Below are positions 36,282 through 46,218 of a stretch of 64,000 bases of DNA, one piece after another. Made by a program: the position numbers and the translations under genes. Origin of the DNA: Arsukibacterium indicum (GTDB lineage Bacteria; Pseudomonadota; Gammaproteobacteria; Enterobacterales; Alteromonadaceae); the NCBI RefSeq assembly GCF_019100565.1, contig NZ_JAHRID010000008.1, positions 149,949-213,948 of the forward strand, read 5' to 3'. Position 1 is the stretch's first letter; each line of letters begins with the position of its first letter. A model generated the notes under the pieces. The model saw only the letters and a list, made by a program, of their open reading frames with translations, made no database searches and was not told the origin of the DNA.

Positions 36282-36295
36282 TTGATAATTATCAA
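36282..36295. promoter_or_regulatory. Palindromic operator candidate for the LysR gene
   Basis: TTGATAATTATCAA is a perfect palindrome directly upstream of the LysR start codon and 76 bases before the gabD start. Position and symmetry fit a LysR binding site. Confidence 0.5.
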
Positions 36296-36370
36296 ACTAA
36301 GCTTTGAATGTTTGGTATTTAACCTTGTTTGGTTGCGTGTTGCAATAGTCATAATTTGATGGAGATGACT

Positions 36371-37822
36371 ATGCAACAGATTGCTTATCCGGCGTTAATC
36401 AGACAAGGCTCATTTATTAATGGTGCCTGGCAGCATACCGAAACCACCTTTAATGTGGTTAACCCTGCAAACCAGAAGCTACTGATCAGGGTAGCTGCTG
36501 CCGGTGCCGCTGAAGCAGAGGAAGCAGTACTGGCAGCAGCCAGCGCGTTTAGCGGCTGGGCGGCCCGGCCGGCCGCTGAGCGCGCTGACTTACTGCAGCG
36601 CTGGTATCAGCTGGTAATACAACATCAGGGGGATCTGGCCCGCTTACTGACGCTGGAACAGGGTAAGCCCCTGACCGAAGCGAAGGGCGAGATAGCCTAC
36701 GGTGCCTCTTATATTCAATGGTTTGCCGAGGAGGCAAAGCGACTTTACGGCGATACCATACCAGCGCCGTCTGCTGATAAGCGTGTTATTGTCCAGCGTC
36801 AGCCGGTAGGCGTGGTAACCGCCATTACCCCATGGAACTTTCCCAATGCCATGATTGCCCGCAAAGCCGCTGCTGCACTGGCAGCTGGCTGTACTTTTGT
36901 GGTGAAGCCTGCTCATCAGACACCTTTATCTGCATTGGCGCTGGCAGAGCTAGCACACCAGGCCGGGATCCCGTCTGGGGTATTTAATGTGGTGGTGGGC
37001 ACTGATGCCAAAGCGATTGGCGACGTGCTGACCCGGCATCCTAAGGTAGCCAAATTCAGCTTTACCGGTTCTACCGCAGTGGGTAAGCAACTAATAAAGC
37101 AATGCGCAGAAGGCGTAAAGCGGGTAACGATGGAGCTGGGTGGTAATGCGCCTTTTATAGTGTTTGACGATGCTGATCTGGATGCCGCTGTCCAGGGTTT
37201 ACTGGCATCGAAATTTCGCAATGCCGGCCAGACCTGTGTCTGTGCCAATCGCATTTTGGTGCAGCGGAGGGTAGCACAGGCGTTTACTGACAAATTGGCC
37301 ATTGCCATCACCCAATTGAAAGTGGGTGATGGTTTAACCGGCAACAGCCAGATAGGCCCGTTAATCGATAGCAATGCGGTCGAAAAAGTAGCGCAACTGC
37401 AGCAGCAAGCCCTGAGTTCAGGCGCGACCTTGTTACTGGGCGGCAAAACAGATGAAGCCGGCAGCCAGTTTTACCAGCCAACTTTACTGACAGACATCAG
37501 GCCAGATATGGAGATTGCCCGGCAGGAAATTTTTGGCCCCGTGGTGGCGCTGCAAACTTTTGACAGTGAGCAACAGGCCATAGCGCTTGCCAATGATACC
37601 GAGTATGGCCTGGCTGCCTATTTTTACAGCCGGGATATTGGCCGGGGGTTTCGGGTGGCACAGGCGTTGCAGTTTGGCATGGTTGGTATTAACGACGGCA
37701 TTATTTCTAATGCAGCGGCCCCGTTTGGCGGTGTTAAACAATCCGGCTACGGCCGTGAAGGCTCACACTATGGCCTGGACGATTATACCGATTTGAAATA
37801 CCTCTGTTTAGGCGGACTTTAA
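36371..37822 (+). CDS. gabD: NAD(P)-dependent succinate-semialdehyde dehydrogenase
   Basis: 483 residues of the aldehyde dehydrogenase superfamily. Landmarks are the Asn at 156 in TPWNFP, Glu255 in TMELGGNAP and catalytic Cys289 in [11 protein letters not shown]. The Cys-Val-Cys pattern is common in GabD-type enzymes. It oxidises succinic semialdehyde to succinate in the GABA shunt. ATG at 36371 follows GGAG closely; in-frame ATGs a few codons upstream are less likely. Start of a gabD-gabT unit, with gabT 50 bases downstream. Confidence 0.87.
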   Translation: MQQIAYPALIRQGSFINGAWQHTETTFNVVNPANQKLLIRVAAAGAAEAEEAVLAAASAFSGWAARPAAERADLLQRWYQLVIQHQGDLARLLTLEQGKPLTEAKGEIAYGASYIQWFAEEAKRLYGDTIPAPSADKRVIVQRQPVGVVTAITPWNFPNAMIARKAAAALAAGCTFVVKPAHQTPLSALALAELAHQAGIPSGVFNVVVGTDAKAIGDVLTRHPKVAKFSFTGSTAVGKQLIKQCAEGVKRVTMELGGNAPFIVFDDADLDAAVQGLLASKFRNAGQTCVCANRILVQRRVAQAFTDKLAIAITQLKVGDGLTGNSQIGPLIDSNAVEKVAQLQQQALSSGATLLLGGKTDEAGSQFYQPTLLTDIRPDMEIARQEIFGPVVALQTFDSEQQAIALANDTEYGLAAYFYSRDIGRGFRVAQALQFGMVGINDGIISNAAAPFGGVKQSGYGREGSHYGLDDYTDLKYLCLGGL

Positions 37823-37872
37823 CCGGCCTGATTTAACAAACTTACAAACTAAACCAAGAGCAAGGCAGCAAA

Positions 37873-39174
37873 ATGACGAATCAGCAATTACAACAACGTA
37901 AGCAGGCAGTAATGGCGCGGGGGCAAGGCAATTTATATCCGGTATATGTACAGCGGGCAAAAAATGCGGAGGTATGGGATGTGGAAGGAAACCACTATAT
38001 TGATTTTGGTACCGGGATTGCTGTCTGTAATACTGGCCATGCTCATCCGAAAGTGGTCGCGGCCGCTCAGGCACAGCTGGCAAGATTCAGCCACAGTTGC
38101 CTGATGATTAACCCATATGCCGAAGCGGTTGAGCTGGCAGAAAAACTGACCCGGCTGGCACCGGGTAGCAGTGCTAAAAAAGCCATTTTTGTCAGCACCG
38201 GCGCTGAAGCCGTGGAAAACTGCATTAAAATTGCCCGGGCCCATACCGGGCGCCGTGGGGTTGTCGCTTTTGCCGGTGGCTTTCATGGCCGGACTAATCT
38301 GACTATGGCACTAACCGGCAAGGTTGCGCCTTACAAACACTTGTTTGGTCCGTTTCCGGCTGATATTTACCATGTACCCTTTCCAATGGCGGCGCATGGG
38401 ATAAGCACTGAGCAATCACTTGCTGCGCTGCACAACCTGTTTAAGGTTGCTATCGGGCCCGATGATGTTGCGGCGATTATTATTGAACCAGTGCAGGGTG
38501 AGGGTGGTTTTTATCCGGCTCCGCCGCAATTGCTGCAGGCACTGCGCGCACTATGCGATCAGCATGGTATTGTGCTTATCGCTGATGAAATTCAGACTGG
38601 CTTTGGCCGCACCGGTAAAATGTTTGCGATGAGCCACAGCGGTGTTGAGCCGGATTTGATTACGATGGCCAAAGGTATTGCCGGTGGCCTGCCGCTGGCT
38701 GCTGTAATTGGCAAAAGTGAGATTATGGACGCGCCATTGCCTGGCGGGCTGGGTGGTACTTATGGCGGTTCGCCAGTGGCGTGTGCGGCGGCGTTGGCGG
38801 TGCTGGATGTTATAGAGCAGGAAAATCTCTGTCAGCAGGCCAACGTGATAGGTGAAGCCTTTGCCGCCCGCTTAACTGCTGTGCAGCAAGCTTTTCCACA
38901 GCGGATTGCTGAGGTACGGCAACAAGGCGCAATGATCGCAGTAGAGTTTATTCAGAATGGCGACGCCGACCAGCCTGATCCTGCCCTAACCCGGCAAATT
39001 ATTGATAATGCCGCTGGTCATGGCCTGATCCTGCTATCGTGCGGTTTTTACGGCAACGTACTGCGTTTTTTACCGCCGCTGACTATTGAAGCGAACATAC
39101 TGCAGCAGGGGCTGGATAAACTGGACGTGTTACTGCGTTCGGTACTGACTGAGCAAGCAAAGTCAGTACAATAA
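37873..39174 (+). CDS. gabT: 4-aminobutyrate aminotransferase
   Basis: 433 residues of class III PLP aminotransferases. The PLP-binding Lys267 is in DLITMAKGIAGGLPL, Asp238 in LIADEIQTGFGRTGKM, and the phosphate region is VSTGAEAVENCIKIAR. GabT transfers the amino group of GABA to 2-oxoglutarate, giving succinic semialdehyde for GabD, which is encoded just upstream. Length and motifs fit GabT; a related 5-aminovalerate enzyme cannot be excluded. It converges with the sulfotransferase gene ten bases downstream. Confidence 0.9.
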   Translation: MTNQQLQQRKQAVMARGQGNLYPVYVQRAKNAEVWDVEGNHYIDFGTGIAVCNTGHAHPKVVAAAQAQLARFSHSCLMINPYAEAVELAEKLTRLAPGSSAKKAIFVSTGAEAVENCIKIARAHTGRRGVVAFAGGFHGRTNLTMALTGKVAPYKHLFGPFPADIYHVPFPMAAHGISTEQSLAALHNLFKVAIGPDDVAAIIIEPVQGEGGFYPAPPQLLQALRALCDQHGIVLIADEIQTGFGRTGKMFAMSHSGVEPDLITMAKGIAGGLPLAAVIGKSEIMDAPLPGGLGGTYGGSPVACAAALAVLDVIEQENLCQQANVIGEAFAARLTAVQQAFPQRIAEVRQQGAMIAVEFIQNGDADQPDPALTRQIIDNAAGHGLILLSCGFYGNVLRFLPPLTIEANILQQGLDKLDVLLRSVLTEQAKSVQ

Positions 39175-39184
39175 CAGCTATGGT

Positions 39185-40756
39185 TCAGACTGCATCAGGA
39201 AAAGCGTTAACCAGCTCTGCCAGTTCAGTCTGATAACAGCGCCAGCGGGCCACCGAGCTGGAATACAGTGGCTGGCGGATTTGGCTGGCACTACCGGTAG
39301 TGCTGGCTTGCTGGTTATGCTGATGAAACTGCAGGCATCGCTCGGTCCAGGTCAGGCCACAATACTCAAACAGCGCTTTACTTTGCGTCTCGGGCTGGCT
39401 GATTAAATCTTCGTACTGCACGGTATAAATAACCCCCGGCAGCACCTGTTGCCAGTGTGCCATCAGTGCCTGATAGGCCTGATAATACTTCGCCAGCTCG
39501 TCCAGCTGATATGAAAACGGGTAAGCATCTGCAAACAGGTGTTTGTATATGGCATAGCAATGATCTATCGGGTTGCGCTGGACATGAATAATTCGCGCCC
39601 GGGGCAGGGCCAGGTGAATTAGCCCGACATACAAAAAATTAAGTGGCAGTTTATCGACAAAGTGTTTGTGCTGGCCGGTCAGTGGCCGGGTACTGTCAAT
39701 GTAGGCCTGGCCCAGCGCGGCAAAGTCCAGTTGTGTTGCCTGTTGCACCAAAGCAGGTTTATCCAGCTTACGGCCTGCTTGTAACTGCGCCTGCCGGGCG
39801 AACTGGCTGGCAAAATTGTTCAGCTCTCCGGCTAACTGCACTTGCTGATCGCAACCGAGTATGCGTTCAGCCAGAGTAGAACCGGCCCGGGGCATACTGA
39901 CAATAAATACCGGTTCATCACTGTTGCAGCCGCCAGCGGACCTTTGCCGGAAAAAGTCTGCACCAAACTGCTGCTGAATGTGTTGCATTACTGCCAGATC
40001 ATCATCCAGCTGATAGTTGATATGCTGACGGCGCAAGCTTGCACCTGCATGTAACTGCACAAATGACTGCGGGTACTGTTGCAAGTCTTCCAGCTCTTTT
40101 GCCAGAGCATAATGCAGTTGCACCCGTTGCTTCGGGCTCAGGTCCTGTTGTTGCAACATGGCGGTCAAGTCAGCGCAGTGATGCCTGGTTGGCTGCTGTT
40201 TGCGTAAATTGCTGCGCAGATGCCAGGCATCGGTATCACCCGGCTCTAAGGCGATGGCTTTGTCCAGCATGTGCTCGGCGTCAGTAAGCTGACCACAAAA
40301 GCGCAACATGGTGGCATAGTTGTAATACAGGGTGGCGTTATCGGGCTGCAGGGTAACCGCCTGCTGATATAACTGTGCTGCCTGGTTAAAACGTTGCAGC
40401 TGACTGCATTGCAGTGCCAGTTCGCTGAGAAAAGCGGCATCTGCCGGCGGTGTCTGGCATAAATGATCGGCCAATTGCAGCGCTGCAGCGGTTTGATGAC
40501 AGCGTTGCAGACAATGCAAACGCCGCAATTGCAGTGCGGGCGCGTTCGGCGTGAGTGTCAGCGCTCTATCTGTTGCCTGCAATGCTTTGCCAAACTGACT
40601 TGTCTGCTCAGCAAATATACTGGCCGCCAGCCAGCTGTCAGCAACGTGCGGAAAATGTCTGATTAGTTGCTGGACGATGGTATTGGCTGTAGCCGGGTTG
40701 TTCTGGCCAACAGCCTGATAGAAGGTACTGAGTAAGTGGGTTGGGTCAGTCATCAC
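39185..40756 (-). CDS. Tetratricopeptide-repeat sulfotransferase
   Basis: 523 residues. The N-terminal half holds TPR repeats (around 10-200; e.g. AAQLYQQAVTLQPDNATLYY, DTDAWHLRSNLRKQQP). The C-terminal half is a sulfotransferase: PAPS phosphosulfate loop VSMPRAGSTLAERIL, and 3'-phosphate motif HVQRNPIDHCYAIYK. It would transfer sulfate from PAPS to an unknown acceptor, probably a protein or glycan, since the repeats may bind peptides. Stands alone, convergent to gabT. Such fusions occur in many marine gammaproteobacteria. Confidence 0.85.
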   Translation of the reverse strand: MMTDPTHLLSTFYQAVGQNNPATANTIVQQLIRHFPHVADSWLAASIFAEQTSQFGKALQATDRALTLTPNAPALQLRRLHCLQRCHQTAAALQLADHLCQTPPADAAFLSELALQCSQLQRFNQAAQLYQQAVTLQPDNATLYYNYATMLRFCGQLTDAEHMLDKAIALEPGDTDAWHLRSNLRKQQPTRHHCADLTAMLQQQDLSPKQRVQLHYALAKELEDLQQYPQSFVQLHAGASLRRQHINYQLDDDLAVMQHIQQQFGADFFRQRSAGGCNSDEPVFIVSMPRAGSTLAERILGCDQQVQLAGELNNFASQFARQAQLQAGRKLDKPALVQQATQLDFAALGQAYIDSTRPLTGQHKHFVDKLPLNFLYVGLIHLALPRARIIHVQRNPIDHCYAIYKHLFADAYPFSYQLDELAKYYQAYQALMAHWQQVLPGVIYTVQYEDLISQPETQSKALFEYCGLTWTERCLQFHQHNQQASTTGSASQIRQPLYSSSVARWRCYQTELAELVNAFPDAV

Positions 40757-40839
40757 TGCTTAACTGTCATCAGATGTAATCGTACAATAGCCGGGGCGTG
40801 TTGCCGACACAACCCCGGCTGATTAGCAATGCTGGCTGA

Positions 40840-43263
40840 TCAGAACTGATAGCTGACACTCAGGCCAACAGTGCGCGGCTGGCTGATGTAGTCTTTTGAT
40901 GCATTGCCGTAAAAGTTTTGCTCCGGAGCGGTGCCCATATAGCCTTCTGACAGGGTGCCGGTGACGCCCTCTTCATTAAACAGATTGCGCACAAACAGTG
41001 AGAACGTCCAGTTCTCGGTATACAGGCTGGTGCCAAGATTTGTCAGCCAGAAGCTGTTTAAATCAATGGCAAACACCGGGTTGCGCCCCAAAGCATTACG
41101 TGACTCTGACTGATAGTAAGTGCTGGCTGAACTGACCAGGTAGTAACCACTTCCCAGGTCAAAGCTGTGACTTAGACCTGCACTGACCGTATGCTCTGCC
41201 ATACTGGGAAGTTGCTCGCCTTTTCTGGCATAAACGTAGGTTCGGGGGGTGGCAGCTGAACCTGCTGGGGCAATTAAATCATCGGTCAGCTTGGCATCGA
41301 CAAAGGTGTAGCCAAAGTTGTATTGCAGGGCTTCGGTAAAGTACCCGCGCAGCTCAAGTTCAATGCCCCGCGAGTTCGCAGATTCACCGTTTACTGCCGC
41401 ATAAAAGCCCCAGTTTGGCGTAGGAATATTTAATTGCGGATCATCCCATTCAGCGTTAAACACTGACAGAGAATAAAAGTGCCGTCCGGTATTGCCCTTA
41501 ATTCCCAGTTCCATATTCAGCACACTGTCAGAATCGTAGTTCAGGTAAGCCGGGTTTTCGGCAAAACCTCCCGTTACCGGCACTGCACTGGTGCCGCCGC
41601 GACGGTAACCTTCAGAAATAGTAGCGTACAACATGGTATGTTCAGACCAGTCGTAAGCCAGATTAACTTTGAACAGGGTACCATTGTCTTTTACCGATGA
41701 ACTGACATTGGATGCTCCCGGGTACAGGGGTAAATCAATAACAGTGTCGTTGCTGATATCGTTGCGAAAATGTCGCGCACCCAAAGTGGTTCGCAGCGTA
41801 TCGCTGAAATGATAGGTTAACTCACCAAATACCGAGGTATCTTTAATGTTACGTTGATCGCGGTAGTAGAAATCCTGATCGCCCAGCACACCGCCCCAAC
41901 TGGCGAGTGTGTCTGCAAAACCACTGGCCAGAGCCCACTCTGAAAAGCCCGGCATCAGGCTGTCCTGGCCGGAGGCGGTATCCTGATCCAGATAAAACAG
42001 GCCAACTATCCAGTCCAGACTTTGTTTACCATTGGAAACCAGCCGTAGTTCCTGGCTCAGGCCTTTATCCTGATAAAACCGGTTGGCGCTGGCCATTGGC
42101 CGGGGTGAGCCGCCATAGTAGGACGAAAACCAGCCATTCTGGGCGTAGAAACCGCTATTGTCACTGGTTGAGCTACCGACATGATCATAGCCGGAGGTGC
42201 TTGAAGTAGCCGTGGCAAAACCCAAATCCCATTCCATCTCGAGTGCCCAGGCATCCACATCCCGCTCACTAGGTTCAAGCTGAACCGCCCCATTCTGATA
42301 GTCGCCGTAAGGCTGTTCGGTACCGTCTACCCAGTTTGTACCGCGGGTAACCTGACGTCTGGCACCTATATTGTCCTGCTGAAATTGGTACCAAACCAGG
42401 GCATTGAATGTATCGGACGGCTGCCATAGTAAGGCTAGCCGGCCATAGTCAATTTCGACCGTATCGGCATCCTCCACTGACGTAAACACCGGCCGGCCAT
42501 TGGCCACATCGTTGTCCTGTGCCACCGGAGCACCTGCGGCATTCAGCTGATATACGTTTACGTAGTCAACAATGCCGTCATTATCAATCCGGCCCAGATA
42601 GCCTCGCACTGCCACTGTTTCACTGAGCGGCGAGTTCAGCAGCAGATCAAGATTGCGATTAACACCATCTGACCCCTGGCTTTGGCTCAGCACCGCCGAA
42701 ACCTTACCACTAAAACCCCGTAAATCGGGGCGGTTCATTTTATAGCGTACTGTGCCGGCCAGAGAGCCTGAACCGTACAGTGTACCTTGCGGTCCCCGCA
42801 ATACTTCAACAGCATCAATGTCTTTCAAGATAAAGTTGGCAAACAATGGTGTGTCATTCAGGTAAGTGGACACTGTTGGCGCCGCATTTAAGGCGAAATC
42901 GCCATTGCCGGCTGAATCTATGTTCATACCACGAATAACAATATTATTAATAACGCCTGAGTTGCGGTAACCACGATCCACTACGGTAATACCTGACATT
43001 TCACGCATCATGTCAACGGCATCAATAATGTGTTTTTCTTCCAGCTGACTACCAGATATTACCGAGATATTGTACGGCGTTTCTTCCACAGTCTGTGGCC
43101 GGCGGCTGGCGGTAACGGTGATCCGCTCAACACTAGCCGCCTCTTTTTCAGTGTCGTCAGCATTTTGCTGAGCATGAACGTTACAACTTAGAAATAGTGC
43201 TGAGCTTACTGCCAGTGCCAGCGGGGCTTTGCTAAAAGCGATAGTGCGTGCTGTGTTCGTCAT
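40840..43263 (-). CDS. TonB-dependent outer-membrane receptor
   Basis: 807 residues from ATG 43263. A signal peptide (LALAVSSALFLSCNVHAQQ) precedes a plug domain (SVERITVTASRRPQTVEETP; VEVLRGPQGTLYGSGSLAGT) and a C-terminal beta-barrel ending in SVSYQF, the terminal Phe of outer-membrane proteins. No TonB-extension for anti-sigma signalling is seen. It lies 74 bases after a carbon-nitrogen hydrolase gene on the same strand; the pair may handle uptake and hydrolysis of an amide-containing compound. The substrate is not inferable. Confidence 0.9.
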   Translation of the reverse strand: MTNTARTIAFSKAPLALAVSSALFLSCNVHAQQNADDTEKEAASVERITVTASRRPQTVEETPYNISVISGSQLEEKHIIDAVDMMREMSGITVVDRGYRNSGVINNIVIRGMNIDSAGNGDFALNAAPTVSTYLNDTPLFANFILKDIDAVEVLRGPQGTLYGSGSLAGTVRYKMNRPDLRGFSGKVSAVLSQSQGSDGVNRNLDLLLNSPLSETVAVRGYLGRIDNDGIVDYVNVYQLNAAGAPVAQDNDVANGRPVFTSVEDADTVEIDYGRLALLWQPSDTFNALVWYQFQQDNIGARRQVTRGTNWVDGTEQPYGDYQNGAVQLEPSERDVDAWALEMEWDLGFATATSSTSGYDHVGSSTSDNSGFYAQNGWFSSYYGGSPRPMASANRFYQDKGLSQELRLVSNGKQSLDWIVGLFYLDQDTASGQDSLMPGFSEWALASGFADTLASWGGVLGDQDFYYRDQRNIKDTSVFGELTYHFSDTLRTTLGARHFRNDISNDTVIDLPLYPGASNVSSSVKDNGTLFKVNLAYDWSEHTMLYATISEGYRRGGTSAVPVTGGFAENPAYLNYDSDSVLNMELGIKGNTGRHFYSLSVFNAEWDDPQLNIPTPNWGFYAAVNGESANSRGIELELRGYFTEALQYNFGYTFVDAKLTDDLIAPAGSAATPRTYVYARKGEQLPSMAEHTVSAGLSHSFDLGSGYYLVSSASTYYQSESRNALGRNPVFAIDLNSFWLTNLGTSLYTENWTFSLFVRNLFNEEGVTGTLSEGYMGTAPEQNFYGNASKDYISQPRTVGLSVSYQF

Positions 43264-43337
43264 TATTCTGTTCCCTTGCTGATTTTTTATACTTTTGTTC
43301 AGAATAGGTAAGTGTGTCAGGCCAGGTAAGCACCAGT

Positions 43338-44207
43338 TCAAAACGTTTCATTGGTCCAGTTGCGGCCAGCGGGCTTTTCCAGTTTGCCCAGTTGATCCAG
43401 ATAAGCAGATTGCTGTTGCTGATATTGCGGAAATACCACTTTGGTATCTCGGAAGCTTTTCAATGGCTGCCCCAGGGTATGCCACCCCTGCTGCCGCACC
43501 CGGCGCAGGTAGGCTAAATCGAGTTGCAGCACAATAATTTCCTGCTGATCACCAGCCTGATGCACGACTTCACCACCGGGGCCGGCCACTACAGACTGAC
43601 CATTACCCATGCCGGCAGCAGAGTTGATGTCAACCATGTAACACTGATTCATGCAGGCGTTTGCCCGCGCCATGGCCAGTTCAATATTCCGGTCTACTGT
43701 GTTGGTAAGGGTGGGGTGCAGAATTACTTCGGCACCCTGCCACACCAGCGCCCTGATACTTTCAGGAAACCACATGTCATAACAAATAGATAAACCAAAC
43801 CGGCCGACACCCGGAATATCAAAAACCTTAAACTTATTGCCGGCACTGATCCCTTCTTCATAGGGCAGAAACGGGTAGACTTTGCGATAACGACAATGAA
43901 CTTTGCCGGTTGGAGTAATGACTGAGCTGGTGTTGTAAATATGGTCACCATCGCGTTCAAACAGCGAGCCGTTGCAAAGCCAGATCCCGGCTTCGATGGC
44001 CAGCTCGCAGTATTTGCTTTCAGTATTTCCTGGCAGGGTTTCGGCAAAACGGGGGGCCGGGCCGAACGTACACAGTTCCGGCAGCAATACCATGTCCAGC
44101 GCTGGAAAACGTCGTTTAGCTGCCAGTACCTGCTGCCGGATAGCAGCAAAATTATCCTGGTTAGCCGTCAGGGCCAGTTGCAAACCTGCAATATTAAAGG
44201 TGGTCAT
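43338..44207 (-). CDS. Carbon-nitrogen hydrolase (nitrilase superfamily amidase)
   Basis: 289 residues with the catalytic triad Glu44 (LLPELCTFG), Lys109 (YRKVYPF) and Cys142 (SICYDMWFP). The superfamily hydrolyses amides, nitriles or carbamoyl compounds; the Cys-Tyr-Asp region fits aliphatic amidase/omega-amidase-like branches. It lies between the MocR regulator and the TonB receptor gene, all on one strand, so a catabolic or salvage unit with PLP-type control is likely. Substrate unknown. Confidence 0.85.
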   Translation of the reverse strand: MTTFNIAGLQLALTANQDNFAAIRQQVLAAKRRFPALDMVLLPELCTFGPAPRFAETLPGNTESKYCELAIEAGIWLCNGSLFERDGDHIYNTSSVITPTGKVHCRYRKVYPFLPYEEGISAGNKFKVFDIPGVGRFGLSICYDMWFPESIRALVWQGAEVILHPTLTNTVDRNIELAMARANACMNQCYMVDINSAAGMGNGQSVVAGPGGEVVHQAGDQQEIIVLQLDLAYLRRVRQQGWHTLGQPLKSFRDTKVVFPQYQQQQSAYLDQLGKLEKPAGRNWTNETF

Positions 44208-44329
44208 AACAAAACTCCGATGCAGACCGCACTTCTGAAACTGAATTACGGCGTATGGCTTTTTACAGACAGCTTAAGCAAGCCGGTCGGAGCAGGGTAG
44301 AACCAGTTTGCAGTGAAGTCAGGAACCAG

Positions 44330-46138
44330 TTAAGGGTGCAGCGCAAAAAACGCCGAATCGACCAGCTGACCGTTACGCAGCCAGTTAATCTGGTTTTTGG
44401 AAATATACAACTCAAAGCCAAGCACTTCGGCATAAGACCATTGTTGCCATTGCCGATACCAGATATCGCCATCCAGCCACCATTTGCCGGTATCCTGTTT
44501 TTCATCGTGATAACCTTCAAAGCCCTGCATACTGCCATCGGCAGCAAGCTTTATCCGGTATGGATCACCAAATACGGTGCGGCCAATGAATTCGCATTTA
44601 CCGGCGAACTGGCGCAATGCTTCGCCGCGTAAGCGTTTACCATAGTCGACAGGGCTTTGCGGTTCCTCACTGTGTTGTTGCCACTGGTGCATCAGCTTAG
44701 CCAGCTGGCTGATGCCTTCGCGGATTTTTGGGGTTGGAATACTGCTGACACCCAGCCGGAAATAATGGCTGGGTTTGGCTTTTCCACCATAAAAGCGATT
44801 TACCGGTTCAATCAGGATCCCTGTTTTTGCCGCTTCAGCAGCAAATCGCTGGCTGTTCAGAGTGTCGGGGCCCTGGATCCAGCAAGTGCTGCCACCAACG
44901 GTGCGGCTGGTAACAATAGCGGTGGATAAATAATGGTTCAGTGCTTCGCGCATTTGCTGCCAGCGCTGGGCAATTTCCTGATTTAACCGGCGCATGGTTT
45001 GATCATAATACCCCAACGACAGAAACAGCCCCATAATCCGTTGATTATTGGCCGGTGGGTGGCGTGAAATCAGCGTTCTCAGTTGCCGGGCTTTGCGGAT
45101 AAGGGGGGCCGGTGCCACCATAAAGCCAAGCCGCAGGCCTGGTGCCAGTACCTTTGAAAAGCTGGATACATAAAGCACCCGGCCGCAACGATCCAGGCTT
45201 TTAACGGCCGGATGGGGCTGACTGATAAAATTGCTTTCACATTCGTAATCATCTTCAATGATCAGAAAGTTATCCTGTTCGGCGCGCGCAATCAGCGCTT
45301 CACGCTTCTCCAGCGACATCGTTACTGCTGTGGGCATCTGGTGGCTTGGTGTAACGTAAACTAAATCGGCATGGGCAGGGATGTTAGCAACCGCAATACC
45401 GTCTTCTTCCACATCAACATAATGCAACGGCGCGTATGCAAGCTGTGCCAGTTGCCGCATGCCCTGATAGCCAGGCTCCTCTATCGCCAGCAAGGTTTGG
45501 TTGTTAAGCAGTAACTTGCTTATCAGGTACAACGCCTGCTGTGAACCCAGCGTGATTAGAATTTCATCTGCCGCGGCAAAAATGCCGCGCCTGGGCAGCA
45601 CCTTGGTGCGTATTTCTTCGGTAAGAAGCTGATCATCATGCTGGCCACTGTCACTGGCCCAGCTTTTAATTTCGCCGACATTCAAGCTTAGTTTTGAGCA
45701 TTCGCGCCATTGATTCACCGGGAACAGTGACGGGTCGAACTGACCATCGATAAAAGGAAACGGATATTGTTGCCAGTTATGCGGGTAGGGCGGCAGACTG
45801 CTTTCCAACCTTAGCTCAGACAACATCTTGTCCCACGGGTACTGACTGGTGCTGGTATCTGTATTCTGTGCCGGGACAGCGGGCTGTTCAAATTGCAGGT
45901 CGTTTACGTAAATTCCACTGCGTTCACGGCTGAGCAGATAGCCTTCGTCAATCAGCTGCTGATAGGCATGCACCACAGTGTTACGGGCGATCCCCAGTTG
46001 TTCGGCAAGCTTGCGCGAAGAGGGCATTTTGCTGCCAGCGGCGAAATAGCCACTGACAATAGCGCTGATCAGCTTTTGCATCAGCTGTTGCTGTAAATTG
46101 GTACTGCCGCTGGCATCAAGCACAAACAGATGCTGCAT
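44330..46138 (-). CDS. MocR-type regulator (GntR plus aminotransferase fold) with C-terminal extension
   Basis: 602 residues. A GntR helix-turn-helix (about 12-75, PSSRKLAEQLGIARNTVVHA) is joined to an aminotransferase-like domain (about 110-490; IIEDDYECESNF; SSFSKVLAPGLRLGFMVAP, where the Lys would bind PLP). Most MocR proteins end near 470-500. Here about 100 further residues follow (GKCEFIGRTVFGDPYRIKLA; KWWLDGDIWYRQWQQWSY; WLRNGQLVDSAFF), resembling a small beta-barrel of lipocalin-like proteins. It precedes the amidohydrolase gene and probably controls it. Confidence 0.85.
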   Translation of the reverse strand: MQHLFVLDASGSTNLQQQLMQKLISAIVSGYFAAGSKMPSSRKLAEQLGIARNTVVHAYQQLIDEGYLLSRERSGIYVNDLQFEQPAVPAQNTDTSTSQYPWDKMLSELRLESSLPPYPHNWQQYPFPFIDGQFDPSLFPVNQWRECSKLSLNVGEIKSWASDSGQHDDQLLTEEIRTKVLPRRGIFAAADEILITLGSQQALYLISKLLLNNQTLLAIEEPGYQGMRQLAQLAYAPLHYVDVEEDGIAVANIPAHADLVYVTPSHQMPTAVTMSLEKREALIARAEQDNFLIIEDDYECESNFISQPHPAVKSLDRCGRVLYVSSFSKVLAPGLRLGFMVAPAPLIRKARQLRTLISRHPPANNQRIMGLFLSLGYYDQTMRRLNQEIAQRWQQMREALNHYLSTAIVTSRTVGGSTCWIQGPDTLNSQRFAAEAAKTGILIEPVNRFYGGKAKPSHYFRLGVSSIPTPKIREGISQLAKLMHQWQQHSEEPQSPVDYGKRLRGEALRQFAGKCEFIGRTVFGDPYRIKLAADGSMQGFEGYHDEKQDTGKWWLDGDIWYRQWQQWSYAEVLGFELYISKNQINWLRNGQLVDSAFFALHP

Positions 46139-46218
46139 AGAGTTTTCTTATTATTATTTTACTGCTGGTTTACCCAGCATAATGGCCTGGCATAAGATGT
46201 GCAACCGGCAGGCATATG

